Assembly: GCA_937862595.1 (NCBI GenBank)
Contig: CALMFL010000020.1
Coordinates: forward strand, 1-6,627
Reading direction: 5' to 3'
Length of the DNA: 6,627 nucleotides
Source of the DNA: an uncultured Fidelibacterota bacterium
GTDB taxonomy: Bacteria; Fidelibacterota; Fidelibacteria; Fidelibacterales; Fidelibacteraceae
The notes under the pieces are model-generated. The model made no database searches and had not been told where the DNA came from. It saw only the letters and a list, made by a program, of their open reading frames with translations. Shown in pieces: positions 1-5,822 of the stretch. The position numbers and the translations under genes are program-made. The first letter of the stretch is position 1, and every line of letters begins with the position of its first letter.

Positions 1-141
1 TTCATGTTTCTCGCCTAAGATTTGTTTAATAATTTGTTTTCCACTTATACACAAGAATTCAATATAGGCAATTGCATTTATATTTTCTATATATTTTTTG
101 AAGGAGCTATATAAAAACACCAATATTGATCCTATAGGCAT
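1..141 (-). CDS. possible partial reading frame cut by the left window edge, unknown product
   Basis: Reading leftwards from an ATG at 141-139, a frame stays open for 47 codons to the window edge, while the other five frames of this AT-rich stretch hit stops. It begins MPIGSILVFLYSSFKK and continues with an Ile- and Lys-rich sequence ending ..IIKQILGEKHE at the edge. An in-frame TAA lies at 160-162. No good ribosome binding site precedes the ATG; TTG at 123 and GTG at 120 are alternative starts, with a weak AGGA before them. Composition is far more AT-rich than every other gene here, so it could be an acquired gene, a decayed remnant or chance openness. I do not recognise a family. Confidence 0.28.
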   Translation of the reverse strand, partial: MPIGSILVFLYSSFKKYIENINAIAYIEFLCISGKQIIKQILGEKHE

Positions 142-338
142 ACTTGCCGTTATTCGTCTTTAGCTTTAATATATTTAAATTCCTGCTCTTGCATTGCTTA
201 ATGTTGCTTTTTAGGTTGAAATTTGGGGAAAACGCGGAGAAATGCCGGAATATTTTTTAACGGTATACACTCAGCGCGGAACAGCCAATGGATTATCCGG
301 AGAACAAATATACGGAGATCTATCGGTTGTAGAAAGTA
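142..338. other. gene-free AT-rich stretch, possible remnants only
   Basis: Together with the doubtful frame to its left, the first 415 bases hold no firmly supported gene. Bases up to about 230 are AT-rich. From about 230 to 330 the base composition becomes more balanced, and short open frames exist in several phases on both strands (for example ATG 242 to TGA 409 on plus). None has a ribosome binding site at proper spacing or a recognisable motif. A 14-residue frame starting MQEQEFKYIKAKDE (minus, 194-150) ends just before the ATG at 141 and could be a decayed gene end. Confidence 0.4.
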
Positions 339-386
339 CGTGGAGAGGAGGAGAGGGGGAGAGGGGGAGAAAAGGAGAAAACGAGA
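339..386 (+). repeat. octanucleotide tandem repeat, consensus NNNSGAGA, six units
   Basis: Six consecutive 8-base units all ending in GAGA are seen: CGTGGAGA, GGAGGAGA, GGGGGAGA twice, AAAGGAGA and AAACGAGA. The tract is almost pure purine on the plus strand. Two of the unit variants (GGAGGAGA and AAAGGAGA) recur exactly in the tract at 843-882 on the other side of the VOC gene, so both belong to one repeat family. Confidence 0.75.
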
Positions 387-397
387 AAAGAAGTGGG

Positions 398-420
398 AAA
401 AAGTTGTGATGATAATCACA
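398..420 (-). terminator. possible weak terminator of the VOC gene; also a TGTGA-N6-TCACA palindrome
   Basis: On the minus strand a 6-bp stem (TGTGAT / ATCACA, loop TATC, positions 420-405) overlaps the stop codon of the VOC gene and is followed by AC and five T. The stem is AT-rich and the T-run short, so termination would be weak. The same bases match the CRP/FNR-type half-site pattern TGTGA-N6-TCACA, so this could be an operator or a coincidence instead. Confidence 0.3.
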
Positions 421-814
421 GTTTCCTTTTCTCCGCAAAGGCAATGACGTGCCCGTCCGGATCCGCCAGATAGCAGGCCCTATCGCCCCAGTCCCGCGGC
501 TCGGGCAAACTCAGCGAACGCGCGCCGGCCTTCAGGGCGTTCTCGTATTCGAAATGGAGATCATCCACATATAAATACAGTTCACAACGGGGGATCCCAT
601 TCCCTTCATCCGGATGCGGCACCCCGCTTCCCAGGATACGGGCGATGCCGCGGTTCGGCATCAGTCCCAGCTTGACGTTATCCGCGAGAATGAATTCCGT
701 CATGCCGGGCACATCCAGGTCCGGCGCTTTCCGGAAGACCTTTTGATAAAATGCGGCGCTTGCCTGCTGGTCGCGGACATAGAGAATAGTTTCGATTAGA
801 TGGATGTGTTTCAT
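416..814 (-). CDS. VOC-superfamily (glyoxalase/bleomycin-resistance fold) protein
   Basis: A 132-residue protein of the size of a single-chain VOC protein with two beta-alpha-beta-beta-beta modules. Module 1 covers about residues 1-60 (HLIETILYVRD.. then AAFYQKVF and EFILADNVKLGLMP). Module 2 covers about 70-132 (CELYLYVDDL, helix FEYENALKAGA, then a C-terminal strand pair ending CYLADPDGHVIAFAE). The DPDGH turn followed by a terminal Glu is typical of the family, where Glu/His residues bind a metal. Substrate cannot be told: lyases, dioxygenases and antibiotic-binding proteins share the fold. The ATG is preceded by AGAGAAA at 4 nt, the same heptamer found before the next two genes. It appears monocistronic, flanked on both sides by octamer repeats. 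Confidence 0.85.
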   Translation of the reverse strand: MKHIHLIETILYVRDQQASAAFYQKVFRKAPDLDVPGMTEFILADNVKLGLMPNRGIARILGSGVPHPDEGNGIPRCELYLYVDDLHFEYENALKAGARSLSLPEPRDWGDRACYLADPDGHVIAFAEKRKL

Positions 815-842
815 GGCGTTTCTCTCATGTTTTGGACGCTTG

Positions 843-882
843 CGGGGGGAAGCGGGGAAGTGGCGAGGAGGAGAAAAGGAGA
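843..882 (+). repeat. second octanucleotide repeat tract, five units
   Basis: Five 8-base units end in GA: CGGGGGGA, AGCGGGGA, AGTGGCGA, GGAGGAGA and AAAGGAGA, followed by GGGGAAGG. The last two units are identical to units of the tract at 339-386 and in the same orientation. On the coding strand this lies just upstream of the VOC gene's ribosome-binding region. Confidence 0.65.
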
Positions 883-946
883 GGGGAAGGCAGTTTTTGA
901 TCTGATGGCTTCCACATGCTGAAGAAGGGCAATTATTGCGGCTTAT

Positions 947-1237
947 TCAACTTCCCGCAAAGGGCGTCCCGAAGATGCCAACGGCGAGTTCCGCCCAGAT
1001 GAGGAACAGGACAAGCAGCAGCAGGGCGATCCACAGGACCCGGTATTTTGGTTTTTCCACTTTTCCCAGGATCAGGGCGATCAGCGTGCCGGCGCCGAAG
1101 AGCAGGATGCCCGCGACCAGGAAATCAAAGGCGGTCCAGACCATTTCCCCGCCGGCCAGCATCAGCAAAAGGGGGATCAGCAGGAGTCCGAGCGCGGCAA
1201 GGGGAATGATCATTAGTTTTTTTGTTTTTTCTTTCAT
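947..1237 (-). CDS. small conserved-looking three-helix membrane protein, function unknown
   Basis: A 96-residue protein with a Lys-rich N-terminus (MKEKTKK) and three hydrophobic segments: about 8-28, 36-57 and 67-90. Positively charged residues flank the segments (KVEKPKYR between helices 2 and 3), suggesting a cytoplasmic N-terminus and a cytoplasmic loop before helix 3. Motifs W-T-A-F-D-F-L-V-A-G-I-L-L (34-46) and the C-terminal WAELAVGIFGTPFAG resemble uncharacterised small membrane proteins I recall from other bacteria, but I cannot name a family with certainty. The ATG is preceded by AGAGAAA at 4 nt. It stands alone, with repeat-bearing spacers on both sides, so context gives no hint of function. 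Confidence 0.75.
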   Translation of the reverse strand: MKEKTKKLMIIPLAALGLLLIPLLLMLAGGEMVWTAFDFLVAGILLFGAGTLIALILGKVEKPKYRVLWIALLLLVLFLIWAELAVGIFGTPFAGS

Positions 1238-1253
1238 AAGGTTTCTCTTTTAT

Positions 1254-1288
1254 GTAAGACGTAAAAGGTAAAACGTAAGACGTAAGAC
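1254..1288 (+). repeat. heptanucleotide tandem repeat, five units of GTAARAC
   Basis: Five consecutive 7-base units are seen: GTAAGAC, GTAAAAG, GTAAAAC, GTAAGAC, GTAAGAC. They lie just upstream (in coding direction) of the small membrane protein gene. Related period-7 blocks occur at 1359-1379 (GTGAGAC, GTGAATC, GTGAGAA) and 1420-1433 (TACTGTC twice). Confidence 0.8.
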
Positions 1289-1312
1289 GCGTGCCGGCCG
1301 GAGCCTTCTTGA

Positions 1313-1346
1313 CCCGCGAAGCTCCGAGGCGTCGGAGCGTAGTGGG
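1313..1346. repeat. hairpin element with GCTCCGA/TCGGAGC stem, copy 1
   Basis: A 7-bp perfect stem (GCTCCGA at 1321-1327, TCGGAGC at 1332-1338, loop GGCG) sits in flanks CCCGCGAA and GTAGTGGG. The same 14 stem bases with a different 4-base loop recur at 6196-6213, pointing to a dispersed palindromic element. There is no T-run, so it is not a typical terminator. Confidence 0.6.
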
Positions 1347-1358
1347 TGGCGCAGGCTG

Positions 1359-1379
1359 GTGAGACGTGAATCGTGAGAA
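1359..1379 (+). repeat. heptanucleotide repeat, three GTGARAM-like units
   Basis: GTGAGAC, GTGAATC and GTGAGAA lie in tandem with no gap. They differ from the units at 1254-1288 mainly by GTG instead of GTA, so they look like a diverged block of the same family. Confidence 0.6.
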
Positions 1380-1419
1380 GCCTGCCGGCCGGAGCACAGG
1401 GACTTCTGACTCTTCCGAC

Positions 1420-1433
1420 TACTGTCTACTGTC
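1420..1433 (+). repeat. two TACTGTC heptamers next to the Sel1 gene stop
   Basis: TACTGTC is repeated twice in tandem, ending two bases before the complement of the Sel1 gene's TAG stop (1436-1438). It is the third period-7 block in this spacer, though with a different sequence. Confidence 0.5.
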
Positions 1434-1435
1434 TT

Positions 1436-2077
1436 CTAATTGTCCATTGTTTGAAGCAGTTCCTTGGCATGCCCCACGCCCTTATCCGCGGCGGATTTGA
1501 CCCATTGGCGGGCCGTTTCGACTTCTTCGGGCGTTTCAGCGGTCTCGTACAGCAATTTTCCCAGCAGGAATTCCGGGTAGGGGTGGCCGCCGGCGACGCT
1601 TTTTTCCAGCCAATGAATGGCCCGGGCGGTGTCGGGTTCCATACCGCGGCCCCGGCTGTACATGATGCCGAGCATGTATTGGGACTGATCGTCACCCCGT
1701 TTGGCGCTGCGGGTGAACCATGTGAGGGCTTCGGCGTAATCCTGTTCCGCACCGTTCCCGCCGTAATAGATCATGCCCAGTTTATATTGTGCTTTGAGAT
1801 AGCCGGCTTTGGCGGAGCGTTCGTACCACTGCAGGGTCTTTTTATCATCTTGTTCCACCCCGATGCCGTATTGCCGGTAATACGCCAGGTGGTACATGGC
1901 TTCTGCATTGCCGCGTTCGGCGGCGCGTGTCACATGCTCTATGGCCAGGGCGGTGTCGGGCACGGTCAGGCTGTCGCCGCTCATCAGCAGTTTGGCCCGC
2001 TCCAGGTCGTCTGCGCCGGGTTGGGAACAGGCAAGGATCAGGAGGAAGGGGATGATGACAGATAAATATTTTTTCAT
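1436..2077 (-). CDS. Sel1-like repeat (TPR-type) lipoprotein
   Basis: A 213-residue secreted lipoprotein. The N-terminus is a lipoprotein signal peptide: KK at 2-3, hydrophobic stretch 5-15, lipobox ILAC with Cys17. Ser at +2 would favour the outer membrane if the cell is Gram-negative. After a short linker come Sel1-type helical repeats of 36 residues at about 43-78, 79-114, 115-150 and 151-186, and a partial fifth from 187 to the end. Repeat landmarks are visible (A..WYERSAKAGYLKAQYKLGMIY, then the loop GxGxEQDY). Such repeats form solenoids that bind other proteins; the partner is unknown. The start ATG begins the signal peptide and is preceded by AGAGAAA at 3 nt. Upstream is a perfect 30-bp palindrome; downstream is a heptamer-repeat spacer. 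Confidence 0.88.
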   Translation of the reverse strand: MKKYLSVIIPFLLILACSQPGADDLERAKLLMSGDSLTVPDTALAIEHVTRAAERGNAEAMYHLAYYRQYGIGVEQDDKKTLQWYERSAKAGYLKAQYKLGMIYYGGNGAEQDYAEALTWFTRSAKRGDDQSQYMLGIMYSRGRGMEPDTARAIHWLEKSVAGGHPYPEFLLGKLLYETAETPEEVETARQWVKSAADKGVGHAKELLQTMDN

Positions 2078-2112
2078 TACTTTCTCTTAAATTGACGATA
2101 TGATTTTATTAA

Positions 2113-2142
2113 TGTAAGGAACAGGCATGCCTGTTCCTTACA
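2113..2142. repeat. perfect 30-bp palindrome between glpK and the Sel1 gene
   Basis: The left arm TGTAAGGAACAGGCA (2113-2127) is followed with no spacer by its exact reverse complement. In RNA it would form a 13-bp stem with a 4-base loop. It lies 13 bp after the glpK stop. There is no proper T-run on either side (minus side continues TTAATAAAA), so it may act as a bidirectional transcript end, an RNA-stabilising 3' hairpin, or be a dispersed repeat. Confidence 0.85.
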
Positions 2143-2155
2143 ATTACGTAAAAGA

Positions 2156-3637
2156 TCATTTTTTTGCTTTGGCGACGGCGTTATGCCATCCATTGTATAA
2201 CCGTTCCCGCATTACATCATCCATTTTGGGTTCGAAACGGGTGCTGTCTTTTGTGTGTTTATCGAGATCTTTCCGGGTCCACAGCCCGCAAGCCAGTCCC
2301 GCAAGCAGGGCCGCGCCCAGGGCGGTGGATTCCTGCATGGCGGCCCGGGAGACCGGACAGTTCAGGATATCCGCCTGGAACTGCATCAGAAAATTATTCG
2401 CCGTGGCGCCGCCGTCGACATTGAGCGCGCAGAGCTTTACGCCGGAATCGCGCTCCATGGCATCCAGCACATCCTTGCTCTGATAGGCGATGGATTCCAG
2501 GGCCGCCCGGATAATATGCTTTGCCGTGGATCCGCGGGTCAGGCCGCAGAGCGTGCCGCGGACGTTCATGTCCCAGTGCGGCGCGCCGAGCCCGCTGAAG
2601 GCCGGGATGAAATACACGCCGCCGTTATCGCTTACCGACAACGCGGCGGCCTCCGATTCCCCGGCGGTCCGGATCAGCCGGAGATTGTCCCGCAGCCACT
2701 GGATGGCCGCGCCGGCGACAAAGACCGAACCTTCCAGCGCGTAGCTGACCGTGTTGTGGAGTCCCCAGGCAATGGTGGTCAGCAGGCCGTTCTCCGATAT
2801 GACGGCTTTTTCACCGGTGTTCATCAGCATGAAACAGCCGGTGCCGTAGGTGTTCTTTGCCATGCCGGGTTCGAAGCATCCCTGTCCGAACAGCGCCGCC
2901 TGCTGATCGCCGGCGATGCCGCAGAGCGGGATCGACATGCCGTCAAAGCAGTCCGGATCGGTGTTGCCGTAGATCTCCGAAGAATTTTTCACCTCCGGGA
3001 GCATGCATGCCGGCACGTCGAAAAGGTCCAGCAGGTCCTTGTCCCATTCGAGGTTGTGGATATTGTAAAGCATGGTTCTTGATGCGTTGGAAACATCCGT
3101 GATGTGCAGTTTTCCGCCGCTGAGTTTCCAGAGGATCCAGGTATCCACGGTGCCGAAGAGGAGGTCGCCGCATTTCGCGAGCTCCCGCGCACCGGGGATG
3201 TTTTCCAGTATCCATTCCACCTTGGTCGCTGAAAAATAGGCGTCGACGATCAGGCCGGTCTTGTCGCGGATGATCTCCGCATGACCGGTTCTTTTTAGTT
3301 CTTCACAGCGTTTTGCGGTACGTTTATCCTGCCATACGATGGCGCGGTAAAGCGGTTTGCCGCTTTGCCTGTTCCAGACGACGGTGGTTTCCCTCTGGTT
3401 CGTGATGCCGATCCCGGCGATGTCCTTTTCGGAAAGCTGCAGTTTTTTCAGAAGCTTGCGCGTGATCGCGATCTGTGTGTTCCAGATATCTTCCGGGTCC
3501 TGTTCTACGCGGCCGGGCTCCGGATAATGCTGCGGGAATTCCGCCTGCTCCATGCCGAGGATGCTGAAGTTCCGGTCAAAAACGACCGCCCGTTCGCTGG
3601 ACGTTCCAAGGTCAAAGGCGAGGATGTAGTTGGACAT
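2156..3637 (-). CDS. glpK: glycerol kinase
   Basis: ATP + glycerol to sn-glycerol-3-phosphate in the cytoplasm; FGGY kinase family. From the chosen ATG the protein has 493 residues (E. coli GlpK has about 500) and aligns along its whole length. Phosphate loop: DLGTSSER at 9-16. Glycerol site: R82-E83 in NQRETT, W103, Y134, and D244-Q245 in GIAGDQQAALFGQ. Other landmarks: NTYGTGCFMLMNTGEKAV (262-279) and DGGATANNFLMQFQADIL near 408-425. An in-frame ATG 24 codons upstream would overlap the hydrolase gene and add residues with no family match; the chosen start gives the usual short lead into the first strand. Oddities: DLGTSSER replaces the usual DQGTTSSR, and the loop 226-236 lacks the Gly/Lys/Arg residues that bind fructose-1,6-bisphosphate and the His used by HPr. 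Likely co-transcribed with the upstream hydrolase (50-bp gap). Confidence 0.96.
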   Translation of the reverse strand: MSNYILAFDLGTSSERAVVFDRNFSILGMEQAEFPQHYPEPGRVEQDPEDIWNTQIAITRKLLKKLQLSEKDIAGIGITNQRETTVVWNRQSGKPLYRAIVWQDKRTAKRCEELKRTGHAEIIRDKTGLIVDAYFSATKVEWILENIPGARELAKCGDLLFGTVDTWILWKLSGGKLHITDVSNASRTMLYNIHNLEWDKDLLDLFDVPACMLPEVKNSSEIYGNTDPDCFDGMSIPLCGIAGDQQAALFGQGCFEPGMAKNTYGTGCFMLMNTGEKAVISENGLLTTIAWGLHNTVSYALEGSVFVAGAAIQWLRDNLRLIRTAGESEAAALSVSDNGGVYFIPAFSGLGAPHWDMNVRGTLCGLTRGSTAKHIIRAALESIAYQSKDVLDAMERDSGVKLCALNVDGGATANNFLMQFQADILNCPVSRAAMQESTALGAALLAGLACGLWTRKDLDKHTKDSTRFEPKMDDVMRERLYNGWHNAVAKAKK

Positions 3638-3687
3638 AGCGTTTATCCGACAGCAGAGACGCGAGGCATCGCGCTCCTGCATGTTTT

Positions 3688-4602
3688 CTAAATATGATAG
3701 GATATCCATTCCAGGATATCGGCGTACACGTCCTTGCGGTTGGTTTCATTGAGGATCTCGTGCCGGGCGCCTTCGAAGATATTCACCGATACCTCTTCCA
3801 GCTGGAGCTCCCGGTACATCTGGGCGATCTTCCGGGGGCCGTTGCCCTTGTCGCCCACGGGATCTTCGCCGCCGGCGACGATATAGATCGGCAAGGTGAA
3901 GCGGATCCATTGATTATGCTCTTTTTTGGAAATATAGGACAAACCGTAGAACAGGTCCTGATACATGGCGACCGAGCAGTGGAATCCGCAGTAGGGGTCC
4001 TTCCGGTAGCGATCGGCGATATGGTGATCCCGGGACAGCCAGGCATACTCGCCCTCCGTTTCAAAATCCTTGTTAAAATTGCCGAAACTCATGTTGTGAA
4101 AAAAGGGCGAAGGCGTTTTGGCGCCGCTGATCAGTCGATGGAAGATTCCCATGACGCGTCCGGCAGAGATCAGGGCGGGAGGGTTCACGGCGTCGCCCGA
4201 AAGGATCACGCCGTTGACATCGTCGTAAAGCGTAATATAGGTACGCGCCAGGAAGGCGCCCATGCTGTGGCCGAGAAGAAAAACCGGGATTTCCGGATAA
4301 TCCGTTCGGATGATCTTTGTCAGGGAGCGCATGTCCATCACCACCTTGATCCACCCGTTCTTGTCCGAAAAATAGCCAAGGTTCTCAGGGGATCCCGCCG
4401 TTTTCCCATGACCCCGGTGGTCGTTGGCGTAAACCGCGATGCGATGCTTGTTCAGAAATTGCGCAAACTCCTCGTAGCGTTCCGCGTATTCCATCATGCC
4501 GTGTGAGATCTGAACCACTGCGACCGGATCTTCTTCCGGCAGCCAGCAGAAAAAGGCGATGTTCAGTCCGTCATCCGTTTGAAAGTAGTCCGTTTTTTTC
4601 AT
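3688..4602 (-). CDS. alpha/beta-hydrolase, monoacylglycerol lipase / lysophospholipase type
   Basis: A 304-residue cytoplasmic-looking serine hydrolase (no signal peptide) of the Hydrolase_4 / serine aminopeptidase S33 group. Visible parts: oxyanion HG motif SHGMMEYAERY (33-43), the DHRGHGKTAG strand turn (61-70), nucleophile elbow GHSMGA with Ser113, a cap region about 140-230, acid Asp247 in AGGEDPVG, and His281 in GARHEILNE. This order and spacing match bacterial monoacylglycerol lipases and lysophospholipases (PldB-like). Substrate is inferred, but the next gene is glycerol kinase 50 bp downstream on the same strand, which favours a glycerol ester. The ATG is preceded by GGA at 6 nt. A -10 box TATAAT lies about 30 bp upstream. 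Related esterases or haloperoxidases are less likely. Confidence 0.88.
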   Translation of the reverse strand: MKKTDYFQTDDGLNIAFFCWLPEEDPVAVVQISHGMMEYAERYEEFAQFLNKHRIAVYANDHRGHGKTAGSPENLGYFSDKNGWIKVVMDMRSLTKIIRTDYPEIPVFLLGHSMGAFLARTYITLYDDVNGVILSGDAVNPPALISAGRVMGIFHRLISGAKTPSPFFHNMSFGNFNKDFETEGEYAWLSRDHHIADRYRKDPYCGFHCSVAMYQDLFYGLSYISKKEHNQWIRFTLPIYIVAGGEDPVGDKGNGPRKIAQMYRELQLEEVSVNIFEGARHEILNETNRKDVYADILEWISYHI

Positions 4603-4633
4603 TCGTGTTCCAATCGTTATTTGCGGATAAAGT

Positions 4634-4662
4634 ATTATATCTTTTCTTCTTTATCAATAAAA
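4634..4662 (-). promoter_or_regulatory. candidate promoter of the hydrolase-glpK unit
   Basis: On the minus strand a perfect TATAAT (4639-4634) is followed by about 31 bases to the hydrolase ATG. A weak -35 (TTTTAT, 4662-4657) lies 17 bp upstream in an AT-rich patch just after the metK stop. Only the -10 is strong; the bases between metK and the hydrolase gene also carry T-runs that may help end the metK transcript, but I see no convincing terminator stem. Confidence 0.45.
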
Positions 4663-4679
4663 AACAAAGCGGCGGCACA

Positions 4680-5822
4680 TTAAAGGGGCCGGGGAAGATA
4701 AGCTTTCAGGACCGCGGCCTTGTCCGTTGCCTCCCAGGAAAAACCCTCGCGTCCGAAATGCCCGTAGGCCGCCGTCTTCAGGTAGCCCGGTTCCCGCAGC
4801 CGGAGATGTTCAATGATACCTTTCGGCGTCAGGGGGAATTCCTTGCGGACGATCGCGGACAGCTTTTCATCGGAAAGCACGCCGGTCCCGAAGGTATCCA
4901 CAAGCAGGGAGACGGGTTCCGCTTCGCCGATGGCGTAGGCCACCTGGATCTCGCAGCGTTTGCACAGGCCGGAAGCGACCAGGTTTTTGGCGATATAGCG
5001 CATCATGTAGGCGCCCGAACGGTCCACCTTGGTCGCATCCTTTCCGGAGAACGCGCCGCCGCCGTGGCGGCCGAAGCCCCCGTAGGTGTCGACGATGATC
5101 TTGCGGCCCGTCAGTCCGGCATCCGCGACCGGACCGCCCTCGGTGAAGGCGCCGGTGGGGTTGATGTGGATCCCGGTGTCCGTGTCGATCATGCTGCCGC
5201 AGACCGGCAGGATCACATGCTTTTTGATGTCTTCGTGCAGACGTTCCCTGTCAATGTTTTTTTTATGATGATTGGAGACAACGACCGCTTCGATCCGGAC
5301 AGGGACATGATCGTCATATTCGACCGTGACCTGGCATTTGCCGTCGGGATACAGGTAGTCGAGGGTTCCGCTCTTGCGGACGTCCGCGAGTTTCCGCGCC
5401 AGCCGATGCGCCAGCATGATGGGCAGGGGCATCAGCTCGGGCGTCTCGTCGCAGGCGTAGCCGAACATCATGCCCTGGTCGCCGGCGCCGTCATGGTCCA
5501 CGCCGACCTTGATATCCTGAGCCTGCTCCGAGATGGAGGTCAGGACCCCGCAGTTCGCGCCGTTGAATCCGACGGCTCCGTTATCGTATCCGATATCGAC
5601 CAGCGTCCGGCGGGCGATGCTTTGCACGTCGACGTATTCGGCATGGGTGGACAGTTCCCCCCCGATCAGCACAAATCCCGTTTTAATGAAGCACTCGATT
5701 GCGACGTGCGCGAAAGGATCCAGTTCCAGCACCGCATCCAGCACCGCATCGGAGATCTGATCGCAAACCTTGTCGGGGTGGCCTTCGGTCACCGATTCTG
5801 AAGTAAAAAATATCTTTTCCAT
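4680..5822 (-). CDS. metK: S-adenosylmethionine synthetase (methionine adenosyltransferase)
   Basis: Makes S-adenosylmethionine from methionine and ATP in the cytoplasm, releasing phosphate and diphosphate. From the ATG at 5822 the protein has 380 residues, normal for bacterial MetK. It opens FFTSESVTEGHPDKVCDQIS with the ATP-binding His15 and metal-binding Asp17. Signature 1 GAGDQG is at 112-117 and signature 2 GGGAFSGKD at 254-262, with Lys261 and Asp267 (KVDRSGAY) in their expected places. Start choice: AGGA lies 6 nt before this ATG; a TTG two codons earlier would sit almost on top of that site. The 5' region contains TATACT (5883-5878) as a possible -10, without a good -35. I see no SAM riboswitch core. 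Divergent from uppP; not clearly in an operon with the hydrolase. Confidence 0.97.
   Translation of the reverse strand: MEKIFFTSESVTEGHPDKVCDQISDAVLDAVLELDPFAHVAIECFIKTGFVLIGGELSTHAEYVDVQSIARRTLVDIGYDNGAVGFNGANCGVLTSISEQAQDIKVGVDHDGAGDQGMMFGYACDETPELMPLPIMLAHRLARKLADVRKSGTLDYLYPDGKCQVTVEYDDHVPVRIEAVVVSNHHKKNIDRERLHEDIKKHVILPVCGSMIDTDTGIHINPTGAFTEGGPVADAGLTGRKIIVDTYGGFGRHGGGAFSGKDATKVDRSGAYMMRYIAKNLVASGLCKRCEIQVAYAIGEAEPVSLLVDTFGTGVLSDEKLSAIVRKEFPLTPKGIIEHLRLREPGYLKTAAYGHFGREGFSWEATDKAAVLKAYLPRPL

Larger units (their letters stand above)
1292..1395 (+). repeat. direct repeat of 13 bases (TGCCGGCCGGAGC)
   Basis: TGCCGGCCGGAGC occurs at 1292-1304 and exactly again at 1383-1395. Each copy directly follows a period-7 block (GTAARAC units before the first, GTGARAM-like units before the second), so a larger unit of heptamers plus this 13-mer may have been duplicated. 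Confidence 0.75.

Noticed and set aside
223..447. Open frames through the purine repeat (plus 223-447 and 242-409, minus 419-198)
   Set aside because: Frames stay open because of the repeat's base composition; products are low-complexity and lack ribosome binding sites.
2255..3082. Long plus-strand frame opposite glpK
   Set aside because: glpK matches its family along the whole length on the minus strand; the opposite frame has no start signal or motif.
3638..3709. Upstream ATG giving a 517-residue GlpK
   Set aside because: The 24 extra residues match no GlpK N-terminus and would overlap the hydrolase gene; the ATG at 3637 gives the family's usual start.
3694..4506. Long plus-strand frame opposite the hydrolase
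   Set aside because: The hydrolase has a full catalytic triad and correct length; the opposite frame is a shadow.
4620..4680. Intrinsic terminator for metK
   Set aside because: A T-run is present but only a 4-bp CGGC/GCCG stem can be drawn, too weak to call.
4503..5801. 432-codon open frame on the plus strand
   Set aside because: It is antisense to metK, whose signatures are complete; the frame reflects GC-rich codon structure and its product has no recognisable motif.
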